A DNA stretch of 64,000 bases from AP-15 sp963796155 (GCA_963796155.1 CAWCKT010000003.1:1-64000); one strand, 5' to 3'. Numbered from the stretch's first letter, positions 8,311-17,272 are shown. The notes: generated from the letters alone by a model not told the origin. Translations and numbers: made by a program.

Positions 8311-9354
8311 ATGGACGGAAGCTTGACGCCGCCGCTGCACTTTCCGGTTGCGAAATCCCCCGGGCCCGGGGAGACGCTGCCGATCGCCCCGGGAGTGGAA
8401 TGGCTGCGTATGCCCCTTCCCTTCGCGCTCGATCACATCAATCTGTGGCTGCTCGAGGACGGCCCCGGCTGGACGATCGTCGATGCCGGCTATGCGATGG
8501 CGGAAACGATGGCGCGGTGGGAACGGGTCTTCGCCGAACGGCTCGGCGGATTGCCGGTCACGCGGATTATCGCAACCCACCACCATCCCGACCATATCGG
8601 GCTAGCGGGCTGGCTCACCGAGCGCTGGCAGGTCCCGCTTTGGGCCACCGAAAAGGAATGGCTCTACGCTCGCCTGTTGACCCAAAACGGGGATGATTCC
8701 GCTATGCTGCGCCGCGGCTTCGCTCGCCGGGCCGGGCTCGACGAGGCAGCGAGCGAGATTTTTGGCGAGCATCATCGGGGCTACCGCCGCGGCGTCCCGT
8801 CGGTGCCCGCGAGCTTTGAGCGGCTGGCCGACGGGTCCGTCGTCGAGATCGGCGGGCGGGAATGGCGGGTGATCGTCGGGGAAGGCCATTCCCCCGAACT
8901 GGCCTGCCTTTATTGCGCCGAGACCCGCGTGCTGATCGCGGGCGACCAGGTTCTGCCGAAGATTTCGCCCAATGTCAGCGTCCAGGCTCACGAGCCGGAC
9001 GGCGACCCGCTCTCGCGCTTTCTGCGCTCGCTCGACAGGTTGCGCGGTGCGGTTCCGCCGGAGACGCTCGTCCTGCCGTCGCACAATCTTCCCTTCTTTG
9101 GCCTGCACGCGCGCATCGACGCCCTCGCGGCGCATCACCGGGCGCGTTGCGATGACGTTCTCGCTGCCTGCGCGAGCCCGCAGAGCGCAACAGAACTGCT
9201 GCCGGTTCTGTTCCGGCGACCCCTCGACCGGCACCAGATGGCGTTTGCTCTGGGCGAGGCCCTCGCCCATCTGCGTTACCTAAGGAACCAGGGCGCGCTC
9301 GCGTGCATGCCCGGCGCCGACGGGGTCGACCGGTTCCTGCAATCGGGCGAGTAA
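8311..9354 (+). CDS. MBL-fold metallo-hydrolase
   Basis: A 347-residue cytosolic protein of the metallo-beta-lactamase fold. The zinc motif is THHHPDHIGLAGW near residues 89-101 (HxHxDH), followed by GEGHSPELACLY with the third His near residue 192, and IAGDQVLP with the bridging Asp. The C-terminal 80 residues resemble the winged-helix extension of LACTB2/glyoxalase-II-like proteins. It is divergent from the gamma-glutamyltransferase gene. The substrate is unknown; relatives act on thioesters, phosphodiesters or RNA. Confidence 0.85.
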   Translation: MDGSLTPPLHFPVAKSPGPGETLPIAPGVEWLRMPLPFALDHINLWLLEDGPGWTIVDAGYAMAETMARWERVFAERLGGLPVTRIIATHHHPDHIGLAGWLTERWQVPLWATEKEWLYARLLTQNGDDSAMLRRGFARRAGLDEAASEIFGEHHRGYRRGVPSVPASFERLADGSVVEIGGREWRVIVGEGHSPELACLYCAETRVLIAGDQVLPKISPNVSVQAHEPDGDPLSRFLRSLDRLRGAVPPETLVLPSHNLPFFGLHARIDALAAHHRARCDDVLAACASPQSATELLPVLFRRPLDRHQMAFALGEALAHLRYLRNQGALACMPGADGVDRFLQSGE

Positions 9355-9356
9355 GC

Positions 9357-9569
9357 ATCGATCCGCTCGGCTGGTACCTGCCGCCCTTCGCCTAAACCAA
9401 CCTCGAGGTCCTGGGCGATGCGATCGAAGGCACGAAGAGCCTCGACCGGAACAAACTCGCCGGCTGCATCCGCAACTACGAGTTCAAGATCATCGTCGGC
9501 GACGTGACTTTCGGCAGCCGACCGCCGGCAAACGCCCGCAGCTCGCAAAAGAGTGCCGTGCTCACATAA
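9357..9569 (+). pseudogene. LivK-type amino acid ABC substrate-binding protein, 3' remnant
   Basis: One frame gives DPLGWYLPPFA, then an in-frame TAA at 9393, then TNLEVLGDAIEGTKSLD, DRNKLAGCIRNYEF and FKIIVGDVTFG before a second stop at 9567. This matches the C-terminal end of branched-chain amino acid/urea-type periplasmic binding proteins (pattern GYYxPPFAYAxxQVL..AVxGTKSLDxxKLAxYIR...FxTVVGDVxFG). Only about the last 65 codons remain, with a stop inside and no start. It follows the MBL gene stop almost directly. Positions 9570-9749 show no further gene. Confidence 0.7.
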
Positions 9570-9749
9570 TCCGCAGCGCGCCTGCAGCCGGTCGACGCGG
9601 CAATGTGCCCGGTCGCGCCTAATGCGAGATTCGCGCCGAGGTCAAATCGGGCACCGCGGGATTCTTTAGGACAACTTTAATGTTGTTGCCGGACACTTTG
9701 ATCGCCGTCCGTTGCGCAAGAATTGATCGAATAACAATCCACAGTCGAG

Positions 9750-11084
9750 GTGAATCGCGTCTTGCGAATGGCTATGCCTATCGAGCTCTCGACAGAAGCT
9801 TTGCAAGAGCCCGTTGCGTCCTGCGGCACGGCCATCTCGTGTCTGGTCCGGCTCAGCGCGGAGAACGGCGGCGAGGCGGGGAACGAGGCCCCCCATCGCC
9901 ATACTGACCTCCAAGGTGAGACCCTCCCGCTCTCCTGCCTTGTCAAGCTCGCTGCCGAGTTCGGGCTCCATGCCGAGCGCATTCAGGTAGATTGGCAAGG
10001 TTTGAAGGCGACCGGCTTCGCCCATCCGCTCCTCATTTTGCGCAAGAATACCGATGTCGTCATTGTGACGGGAGGTGGGCGCTCCGGAGCGGAGGAGGTC
10101 AGCGTCTGGGACCCGCACCACGATGGCGTGGTGTTCTTTGTGCCACGCGAGGATTTTGAGCGGGCCTGGGACGGTCATGCGTTGGTCATCACGCCCGAGA
10201 GTCAGGGCGCGCAGATCCTCGAGTCGCAACTCGACCGCAAAGCGATGTCGGACCCGGACGATGACACCTCGCCTGCTCCTCTTGATATTGCGGAACATCA
10301 AACGCGGCCCAGCCCCGTGCGGATTGCGAGGGCCTCGATTTTGCACCGCGACACCGGGACGCCGCGGCATTTATTGAGCCGCCGTCTTTGTTTTACTGGG
10401 ATCGTGATCCTGGCGACCGCAAGTATCGGCGTGTTCCTGCTGAGATATTCAGACGCTGATCATGTCGCTGCTACCAGCACTGCTGCGCCGTCAAATTCGC
10501 CAACCCCCCCGAGCACACCGGCAAACCGAGAGGAAGCCTCGCCCTCGGCGGGCGCGGTGGCGACCGCCTCAGTCGCCCCAGAAGGCGCATTGACTCTTGC
10601 GACGCCCATTCCCGCTGAGCCGGCAGATAGTTCCACGCCAATAGCCGGCCCGCCGCTTGTCGCGCCGAAGCCTGGAGCGACCCCCGCGGCGCCACCTGTC
10701 GCGGCCGCTCCATCCGTGGCGACAGCGCCTGCGGCCCAGTTGCCGGAAGCGACACTGAGCGTCGCGACATCTGGGCCAGCAACGGCGTCGACTGGGGCTC
10801 CGCTATCTGCGGCGGAGATCGGAGCGCTCGTAGCGCGCGGTGATGTTCTTTTCAGCAAGGGTGATCTCGCGGCCGCGCGGCTTTTTTACGAACACGCCGC
10901 CGATGCGGGAGACGGGCAGGCCGCGGTCAGGTTGGGGGAGTCCTTCGACCCGGTTTTTCTCGACGACGCTCACCTGCCCGGGGTGCGCGGCGATCGGCGC
11001 ACCGCGTTGTCCTGGTATCGCCGTGCGCGCGATCTCGGCGCTGCAGACGCCGACATCCTGATCAAGAGCCTGGAAGCCAAATAG
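9750..11084 (+). CDS. C39-like domain / TM / Sel1-repeat protein
   Basis: A 444-residue protein with an unusual domain order. Residues about 10-155 resemble the C39 peptidase-like domain found at the N-terminus of type I secretion ABC exporters: SCGTAISCLVRL at the active-site Cys position, PLLILRKNTDVVIVTG, VWDPHHDGVVFFVPREDF and WDGHALVIT. The catalytic His position appears to be Asp/Val, so peptidase activity is doubtful. A single transmembrane helix follows (CFTGIVILATASIGVFLLRY, about 210-230), then a 120-residue Ala/Pro/Ser linker, then Sel1/TPR-like helices (LVARGDVLFSKGDLAAARLF, TALSWYRRARDLGAADA). The start is uncertain: GTG 9750, or ATG 9768 or 9774. The TAXI gene starts directly after its stop. 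Confidence 0.65.
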   Translation: MNRVLRMAMPIELSTEALQEPVASCGTAISCLVRLSAENGGEAGNEAPHRHTDLQGETLPLSCLVKLAAEFGLHAERIQVDWQGLKATGFAHPLLILRKNTDVVIVTGGGRSGAEEVSVWDPHHDGVVFFVPREDFERAWDGHALVITPESQGAQILESQLDRKAMSDPDDDTSPAPLDIAEHQTRPSPVRIARASILHRDTGTPRHLLSRRLCFTGIVILATASIGVFLLRYSDADHVAATSTAAPSNSPTPPSTPANREEASPSAGAVATASVAPEGALTLATPIPAEPADSSTPIAGPPLVAPKPGATPAAPPVAAAPSVATAPAAQLPEATLSVATSGPATASTGAPLSAAEIGALVARGDVLFSKGDLAAARLFYEHAADAGDGQAAVRLGESFDPVFLDDAHLPGVRGDRRTALSWYRRARDLGAADADILIKSLEAK

Positions 11085-11086
11085 CA

Positions 11087-12235
11087 ATGGTGACTGCAAT
11101 GCCTCGTCCGGCAATCGGAGCAGCGATCATCGTCATTGTGGGACTCGCAGCAGCGCTCGCGATGCCGGCACGAGTTGCCGCGCGATCCACCGCGACCTCG
11201 CCAGAATCTAGTATCGTAAATAGGGGGATCGTCGAGGTCGAGACGGGGGGTTCCGCGGGCATCTCGGTGCGCATCGCCGAGGACCTCGCCAACATCGTCA
11301 ACGATGGCGCGACACGGCGTGTGGTGCCGGTGGTCGGCAAAGGATCGCTCGCAAACCTTGTCGATCTCAAACTGCTGCGCGGGATCGACATCGCCATCGT
11401 CTCCGCGGACATCCTCGATTACGCCAAGGAGCAACACCTTCTCTCAGGGACGGAGGCGTCGATCACCTACATCACCAAGCTCTACAACGAGGAATTCCAC
11501 CTGTTGGCACGCCCGGAGATCAAGACCATCGCGGACTTGGCCAACCGCAAGGTGAACGTCAATTCGCGCGACAGCGGCACCGCGATCATGGCGAACCGCC
11601 TCTTCGATGCCCTGAAGCTGACGATCACGATGACCAACGACGGGAATGAGGTGGCACTTGAAAAGCTGCGTAGCGGCGAGATCGCGGCACTCGCCTTCGT
11701 CGCCGGAAAGCCCGCCCCTCTCTTTCGTGGGCTCAGCCGGGATGAGGGGTTCCACTTCCTCGCCTTTCCATTCAACCCGTCGATCGGGGCGGCCTATGTG
11801 CCGACGCGCCTGACCGCAGCGGATTACCCGGATCTCGTGCCGCCGGACCAGCCGGTCGACACCGTTGGTGTAGGTACGGTGCTGGTTGTCGCCAATCTTC
11901 AAATGGCTCCCGAACGCGACCGCAATGTGGCGAATTTCGTCGACGCCTTCTTCACCGGGTTCCACTCGTTGCTCGAGCCCGGCCACGACGCGAAATGGCA
12001 GGAGGTCAACCTCGCGGCCGAGCTTTCTGGTTGGCGGCGCTATCCGCCTGCCGAGCTGTGGCTACAGCGCAACCTGCAAGCGGCCAAGGCTCCGAGCTCT
12101 GACGATTTGCCGATGATGTTCGCACATTTTGTCGACGAGCGCCGACAGTCGATGGGTGGAGCGCCTATGACGCCGCAGGAAAAATACGACCTCTTCCACC
12201 AATATCGGGATTGGCAAGCGGGCGAGCGTCAGTAG
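11087..12235 (+). CDS. TAXI-family TRAP transporter solute-binding protein
   Basis: A 382-residue exported protein with a signal peptide (IGAAIIVIVGLAAALAM) and the pattern of TAXI receptors: VETGGSAGISVRIAEDLA, DIAIVSADIL, TYITKLYNEEFHLLA and KVNVNSRDSGTAIMANRLF. TAXI proteins deliver solutes to fused TRAP permeases, but no TRAP permease gene is in the window. Its stop lies just before the next solute-binding protein gene and its start two bases after the preceding gene, so the three are probably cotranscribed. The substrate is unknown. Confidence 0.85.
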   Translation: MVTAMPRPAIGAAIIVIVGLAAALAMPARVAARSTATSPESSIVNRGIVEVETGGSAGISVRIAEDLANIVNDGATRRVVPVVGKGSLANLVDLKLLRGIDIAIVSADILDYAKEQHLLSGTEASITYITKLYNEEFHLLARPEIKTIADLANRKVNVNSRDSGTAIMANRLFDALKLTITMTNDGNEVALEKLRSGEIAALAFVAGKPAPLFRGLSRDEGFHFLAFPFNPSIGAAYVPTRLTAADYPDLVPPDQPVDTVGVGTVLVVANLQMAPERDRNVANFVDAFFTGFHSLLEPGHDAKWQEVNLAAELSGWRRYPPAELWLQRNLQAAKAPSSDDLPMMFAHFVDERRQSMGGAPMTPQEKYDLFHQYRDWQAGERQ

Positions 12236-12273
12236 TCGCCGACCCCCGCGACTCTCTTTCAAAGGAAACTTCA

Positions 12274-13908
12274 ATGACGGAAGAACACGTCACCGCGCCG
12301 GTTGGGCGGCCGCTCGGCATGCGCAGGGTCCGTTGGCGCACACTCGTCACCAGCCTCGCCGCCTTGCTTGCCATCCCGGGAATCACCCTGGCCGAGACGC
12401 CCCCGACGAGGGGCGGCATCCTGGCGTTCGCAGTCGATGCCGAGCCGCCGAACTACGACTGCCATGCCAATTTCTCGTTCGTCTTCATCCATCCGATAAT
12501 ACCGCACTACTCCACCCTGCTCAAATTCGACACAGCCAACTATCCGCAGATCGTAGGCGATCTCGCGCAATCCTGGAACGTATCGGCGGACAGGCGAACC
12601 TACACCTTCAAGCTGCGCGACGACGTCCTATTCCACGACGGGTCACGGCTCACTTCCGCCGATGTCAAAGCGAGTTACGACCGCATCATCCACCCGCCGC
12701 AAGGGGTGCTGTCGGTGCGCCAGGCCGACTACGCCGCTATCACCGATATCGACACGCCCGATCCGACGACGGTCGTCTTTCATTTGCAATGGCCCGACGC
12801 GGCCATGCTGGCAAATTTCGCTTCGCCATGGAACTGCATCTACAGTGCGGCCAAGCTCGAAGGGGATCCACTGTTCCCGAAGACGCACGTGCTTGGGACG
12901 GGGCCGTTCGTCTTCGTCGAGCACGTCAAAGGGGACCATTGGACGGGCAAGCGCTGGGACAAATACTTTCTCCAGGGTAAGCCCTATCTCGACGGCTTCC
13001 GAGCGGAGTTCATCGCCGGCCCTGCAGCCGTGAAAGCGATGGAGAGCGGCCGCATCATGGCCCAGTTCCGCAGCTTCACCCCGACCGAGCGCGATGAGAT
13101 GATCAAGGCGGCGGGGGACCGCCTCGAAGTGCGCGAAGGCCCTTGGATCACCTATCTGGCTCTGGTCTTCAACGCCACCCGCCCGCCATACGACGATGCC
13201 CGGGTGCGACGCGCGCTCTCGCTCGCCATCGACCGCTGGCACGGCGCGGAGACGCTCGCCGACAACACCTTTCTCAAATATGTCGGCGGTCTGATGCGGC
13301 CAGGCACCGCGACCAGCATGCCCGAGGCCGAGCTCGTAAAGCTGCCCGGCTTTTCGCACGATATCGCCGCCTCACGTGCGGAAGCACGGCGGCTTCTAGC
13401 TGAGGCGGGAGTGCCCGACCTCGCGGTCACACTGACCAACCGCAAAGACGTTCCGGTACCCTATGGCGCCGCCGGCGATTTCGTCGTGGCCGCGTGGCGC
13501 GAGATCGGCGTGCAGGCTACCCAGGAGCTGCTGAGCACCAAGGATTGGCAGACGGCCCTCGAAACCGGCCGCTTTGCCGCGGCGACCGATCTCGCCGCCG
13601 ATTATTTTGATGATCCGACGATCCAGCTCGCGAGATACGTTTCGCGCGATCTTTCGCCGATCAACCACTCGGGCTCGACCGACCGCTTTCTGGACGCGCT
13701 CTACATCGGGCAGGCTCTCAATACCGACCCGCTCGAGCGCGCCAAGATCGTGCGCGCTTTCGAGCGGCACGCTCTGAACGACGCCTATACGGTGCCGCTC
13801 CTGTGGTGGAACCGCATCGTCGTCACCGGGGAAAAATTCAAAGGCTGGAGCATGTCACCGAGCCATTACATCGGCCAAGACCTCGCCGATGTGTGGCTCG
13901 AGGAGTAA
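12274..13908 (+). CDS. Family-5 (peptide/nickel type) ABC substrate-binding protein
   Basis: A 544-residue exported protein with the SBP_bac_5 pattern: DLAQSWNVSADRRTYTFKLR, DDVLFHDGSRLTSADVKAS and HVLGTGPFVF. The ATG at 12274 is chosen because AAAGGAAA precedes it and it gives a plausible export signal (RTLVTSLAALLAIPGITLAET); a longer reading frame from 12211 overlaps the preceding gene and adds nothing conserved. It would bind a peptide, opine or similar solute in the periplasm. No cognate permease or ATPase gene follows; an MFS carrier does. Confidence 0.88.
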   Translation: MTEEHVTAPVGRPLGMRRVRWRTLVTSLAALLAIPGITLAETPPTRGGILAFAVDAEPPNYDCHANFSFVFIHPIIPHYSTLLKFDTANYPQIVGDLAQSWNVSADRRTYTFKLRDDVLFHDGSRLTSADVKASYDRIIHPPQGVLSVRQADYAAITDIDTPDPTTVVFHLQWPDAAMLANFASPWNCIYSAAKLEGDPLFPKTHVLGTGPFVFVEHVKGDHWTGKRWDKYFLQGKPYLDGFRAEFIAGPAAVKAMESGRIMAQFRSFTPTERDEMIKAAGDRLEVREGPWITYLALVFNATRPPYDDARVRRALSLAIDRWHGAETLADNTFLKYVGGLMRPGTATSMPEAELVKLPGFSHDIAASRAEARRLLAEAGVPDLAVTLTNRKDVPVPYGAAGDFVVAAWREIGVQATQELLSTKDWQTALETGRFAAATDLAADYFDDPTIQLARYVSRDLSPINHSGSTDRFLDALYIGQALNTDPLERAKIVRAFERHALNDAYTVPLLWWNRIVVTGEKFKGWSMSPSHYIGQDLADVWLEE

Positions 13909-13972
13909 GGCGCGGAAAATGTGCGAGCACGAAGCCCGCTGACCTCGACGGCAACCGATCAGGGAGCGTTTA

Positions 13973-15280
13973 ATGGCTGCTATTGCAGGGGTAATCCGCT
14001 TAGCTGTAACCCGCTCATCGCGATATCGCTGGCTGCAGCTGATCCTCGGCCTCGTCTGCATGGCGATGATCGCGAACTTGCAGTATGGCTGGACCCTGTT
14101 CGTCAGTCCGATCGATGCAAAGTATCACTGGGGTCGCGCAGCCATACAGGTTGCATTCACCGTCTTTGTGTTGGCGGAGACGTGGCTGGTCCCGGCGGAA
14201 GGTTGGTTTGTCGACCGCTTCGGCCCGAGTATAATCGTCTTCGTCGGCGGCGCGCTTGTCGGCATAGCCTGGACGATCAACGCCATCGCGGGCTCGCTGA
14301 TCGTCCTCTACATCAGCGCGGCGGTAGGCGGTATCGGCGCAGGGGCGGTGTACGGCACGTGCATCGGCAACGCTCTCAAGTGGTTTTCGGACTCGCGTGG
14401 GCTGGCTGCAGGCCTGACCGCGGCAGGCTTCGGCGCGGGCTCTGCCCTGACCGTTCTTCCAATCCAGGCGATGATCGGCGCCAATGGTTACGAGGCGGCG
14501 TTCCTTTACTTCGGGATCGGGCAGGGCCTCATAATCTGCGCGATATCATGGTTTTTGCAGGCGCCGCGCCAAGGGGAAGCGACTGGGGCAAACCCGGTTA
14601 CGCTCCCGCTCGGCCAAGGGAGCCGACAATATGCACCGATGGAGGTGGTGCGATCCCCAGTCTTTTGGACCATGTACGTTATGTTCGTACTTGTCGGGGC
14701 GGGCGGCTTAATGGCCACCGCGCAACTCGCGTTAATTGCCAGGGACTTCAAGATAGAAACCGTACCGGTGAGCCTCGTCGGCCTTACCTTGCCGGCGCTG
14801 ACCTTCGCGTTGTCGCTCGACCGCATCCTTAACGGGTTGACACGGCCGTTCTTCGGCTGGGTCTCCGACAAAATTGGCCGCGAGAACACAATGTTCATCG
14901 CCTTTGGCTTGGAGGCGATGGGCATCTGGCTACTCAGCATGTTGGGGGAACGCCCTCTGGCATTTGTGATCCTCAGCGGATTCGTGTTCTTTGCGTGGGG
15001 TGAAATTTATAGCCTCTTTCCGTCGACCTGTACGGACGCCTACGGGACCAAATACGCGACGACCAATGCGGGGCTGCTCTACACCGCGAAGGGCACTGCA
15101 GCGCTGCTGATACCTTTTGGCAATGTGCTGACAACGGTGACCGGGAGCTGGCACACGGTGTTCATGATCGCGGTGACCATGAACCTAGCCGCCGCGCTTT
15201 TAGCGCTCGTGGTGTTGAAGCCGCTGCGAACGGCACACGCGGCACGGGGCAAGACCCGCACCGCCCTCGTGGCGGGATAA
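13973..15280 (+). CDS. MFS transporter, oxalate/formate antiporter (OFA) type
   Basis: A 435-residue membrane protein with about 12 helices. The N-terminal helix region RWLQLILGLVCMAMIANLQY followed by GWTLFV, together with WGRAAIQVAFTVFVLAETW, GWVSDKIGRENTMF and FFAWGEIYSLFPSTCTD, is typical of the OxlT/OFA branch. These exchange small carboxylates such as oxalate and formate. It follows the solute-binding protein genes by 64 bases on the same strand. No oxalyl-CoA decarboxylase or formyl-CoA transferase is present, so the substrate is open. Confidence 0.82.
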   Translation: MAAIAGVIRLAVTRSSRYRWLQLILGLVCMAMIANLQYGWTLFVSPIDAKYHWGRAAIQVAFTVFVLAETWLVPAEGWFVDRFGPSIIVFVGGALVGIAWTINAIAGSLIVLYISAAVGGIGAGAVYGTCIGNALKWFSDSRGLAAGLTAAGFGAGSALTVLPIQAMIGANGYEAAFLYFGIGQGLIICAISWFLQAPRQGEATGANPVTLPLGQGSRQYAPMEVVRSPVFWTMYVMFVLVGAGGLMATAQLALIARDFKIETVPVSLVGLTLPALTFALSLDRILNGLTRPFFGWVSDKIGRENTMFIAFGLEAMGIWLLSMLGERPLAFVILSGFVFFAWGEIYSLFPSTCTDAYGTKYATTNAGLLYTAKGTAALLIPFGNVLTTVTGSWHTVFMIAVTMNLAAALLALVVLKPLRTAHAARGKTRTALVAG

Positions 15281-15738
15281 TCCCACTCCCGGAGTCCGCA
15301 GGGCGACTTCAGCGCATGATGAAGGGGCGGATTGCGAGCCCGCCGAAGCCGCGTCCTTGAGGTGTGGCGCCGCCCAATTCGATGTCGGCTCGGATATGCC
15401 GGCGAGCTCGGTGCCGGTGAACTGGCGACCCCCACATTCGCGGCGGCAGCCGCCGATCCGTTGAACATATCCGGCTTGCTGTCCGTGCCGACTACCCTTC
15501 CAGGACCTCGACGCTAAACTCTGCGCCGAGCCTGTCAACAGCCGCCACGCCAGCACCGCGGGGCGGGGTGTGATGTTGGGCCATTCGACCAATAGTCTGG
15601 GCAGCAGAAACGGCACCGCTGGCGGGCGCTGCCGGTGACGCAGTAATGCCGGTTGCTGGAGGTCTCTTGCTCTTGGGTCTAATGGCGTCGGCACACCATG
15701 CCAGTGTCGTCCGCTACCCCGATCAACTCGATATTTAC
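15281..15738. other. Intergenic region without a recognisable gene
   Basis: About 460 bases between the convergent OFA carrier and a small minus-strand operon. All frames are interrupted or show no conserved pattern. One minus-strand frame ending near 15316 (ATPQGRGFGGLAIRPFIMR) looks protein-like and might be a short gene relic, but it could not be assigned. Confidence 0.4.
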
Positions 15739-16329
15739 TCAGTTGTCTCGGATGTAGTCGCGAAACCGCTTCAGTTGCCGTTCCTGTTCCCGGGTCGATG
15801 CCTTGCCGCGAAGGCCCTCGTAAGTCGATTCGAGTTGTTGCTTCAGCAGAAGCAGCGCATCGCTCAAGGAATTGCCGGTCACGGTGATGTCGAGATCGGG
15901 TGTGGAGGCGATGAAAACCCGGTCTCCCAACGGCGTTATGGTAACCGGAATCGGCTTCACGAGCGTATGACGCGGCAGCTTGTCGATGATCAAGTCGATG
16001 CTGTCGCTTTGCCCGGATGGCGCCGAGCGAGGCTCGGCCTGCGCCGGTTCGCCGCCAACATCAGTTGCTGGTGCGGGGGGTCCGGGATTTCCCTGCGTCG
16101 GCTCGCTCGGTGCGCTCTGTTCGCGCGGCGACGGGCGGCCTTCTGTCGTCGCCCGGGGCGTGGCTACGCCCGATAACGCAGAACCCGTATTCCTGAACCC
16201 CACCACGAATAGCGGGATCGGCACCACGGAGCTTCGTGTTAACGCTTCGTCTGTTCGACCCAGGTGAACCGACCCGGAGGAGCGGGACGACCGGGGTGCC
16301 CAAGAATTCGATCTGAAATGTCTGGCCAT
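15739..16329 (-). CDS. Unassigned protein with HicB-like C-terminal domain
   Basis: A 196-residue protein. The first 105 residues are Ser/Pro/Gly-rich and look disordered. The last 90 fold-like residues read PIPVTITPLGDRVFIASTPD, then ITVTGNSLSDALLLLKQQLE, then a basic helix ending RFRDYIRDN. The alternation and the TPDLDI...GNSLSDAL pattern resemble HicB/UPF0150-type small domains, though no HicA partner is adjacent. It is the last of three closely spaced minus-strand genes. The ATG at 16329 is used; a start nearer the conserved domain cannot be excluded. Function is unknown. Confidence 0.5.
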   Translation of the reverse strand: MARHFRSNSWAPRSSRSSGSVHLGRTDEALTRSSVVPIPLFVVGFRNTGSALSGVATPRATTEGRPSPREQSAPSEPTQGNPGPPAPATDVGGEPAQAEPRSAPSGQSDSIDLIIDKLPRHTLVKPIPVTITPLGDRVFIASTPDLDITVTGNSLSDALLLLKQQLESTYEGLRGKASTREQERQLKRFRDYIRDN

Positions 16330-16338
16330 CGGCGCAGA

Positions 16339-16578
16339 CTACGCCGATTTCTTCAGCTCTTGGGGCGCTCTGACGTCGGTGACCAGCGTCGATTTCATAT
16401 TGTATACCGGATCGCCCTCCAGTGTGTGTTCTCCGTCAATCCGGGAAACCGTGATCATTACCGGCTTGATGCGCAACGTCGTGCCGTCCGCCAGTCGGTA
16501 TTCGCTCCACACTTCCTTGGCCTCCAGCACATCTACGTCTTTGGGAATGTGCGCAGTATCTGACGCTCCGTCGTTCAC
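16339..16578 (-). CDS. Small conserved-looking protein of unknown function
   Basis: A 79-residue acidic protein whose middle reads WSEYRLADGTTLRIKPVMIT, then VSRIDGEHTLEGDPVYNMKS, a pattern of two or three beta strands. Similar short proteins with the phrase EYxLxDGxxLRxKPV are familiar from several bacteria but lack a function. The GTG start at 16578 has GAGGATATAG directly upstream, which supports it as a real gene. It ends ten bases before the HicB-like gene and is probably in one operon with it. Confidence 0.5.
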   Translation of the reverse strand: MNDGASDTAHIPKDVDVLEAKEVWSEYRLADGTTLRIKPVMITVSRIDGEHTLEGDPVYNMKSTLVTDVRAPQELKKSA

Positions 16579-16683
16579 CTATATCCTCACTTGGTCTCGA
16601 GTTCGGGACTCGCCGGTATCGTCCTTGCGGGGGCGCTTATCCGGCGTCGACAGTGGATTGCGATGAGTTCTCGCGACGAGCTG

Positions 16684-17046
16684 TCACTCGGCCTCGGAGA
16701 CGACGGGTCGGTCGCGCAGTGCGAGGCGCCAGCGAGAGCCAGGCTTTGCCTCTGGACCACCCCCGTCGCCGGAGGTCATAGCGGGTTCGGCCTCCGGCGC
16801 TGACCCTGTGTCGATCGGAGGGCTTTCCTCGGAGGCGCCGTTCGTGTTCTCTCCGGGAGCCTCGGCAGGTTCGTCAGCCTTATATTTGAGCGAAAGGGTC
16901 GAGGCTACCCGCTCGAGCGTTTCCACGTCGGCAAAGTCGGCGTCAAGTGCCTTTGTTTCCTCGGCATATTTCGCATCGATCCTCGCCTTACGGGCCTGAA
17001 GCTGCCCTTTGATCCGATTAATATCGTAGGATGTGAGATTCCACAT
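16684..17046 (-). CDS. Unassigned protein with N-terminal coiled coil
   Basis: A 120-residue protein. Residues 5-55 are strongly charged and helical (INRIKGQLQARKARIDAKYA, then ETKALDADFADVETLERVAS) and probably form a coiled coil; the rest is acidic, Gly/Pro-rich and likely disordered, ending in a basic patch (GSRWRLALRDR). The ATG at 17046 is preferred for its N-terminus; one at 17088 is in frame and possible. No domain is recognised. It is first of the three minus-strand genes ending at 15739, with a 105-base gap to the second. Confidence 0.45.
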   Translation of the reverse strand: MWNLTSYDINRIKGQLQARKARIDAKYAEETKALDADFADVETLERVASTLSLKYKADEPAEAPGENTNGASEESPPIDTGSAPEAEPAMTSGDGGGPEAKPGSRWRLALRDRPVVSEAE

Positions 17047-17272
17047 GAGCGTTGACAGAAGTTGGTTCGACCTCCGCGATTTGAACATAAGTCCGGTTAA
17101 ATCAAACCTAACGCGCGGTGGATTTCTCGGGGGCCGCGGGGATTGTTTTGCGAGAGCCCGAGCGCTGCTTTGCGCATGTCCATGCCTTCGTAAGTAGTGC
17201 ACGAACGGCGGAAGATGGCGGTATCCTGGTCTCAGCCCAAAAACTGCAGAAATTTCTGGAGGAGAAGGTGCG

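Noticed and set aside
6659..8326. Long plus-strand frame opposite the gamma-glutamyltransferase gene
   Set aside because: Antisense shadow of a clear enzyme gene with no ribosome-binding site and no recognisable domain.
15306..15430. Protein-like minus-strand stretch ending ATPQGRGFGGLAIRPFIMR
   Set aside because: It reads like a relic, but no family could be named and no start is seen, so it is only mentioned in the gap entry.
15739..16329. HicAB toxin-antitoxin system
   Set aside because: Only a weak HicB-like pattern is present; no HicA-type double-stranded RNA-binding toxin gene is adjacent.
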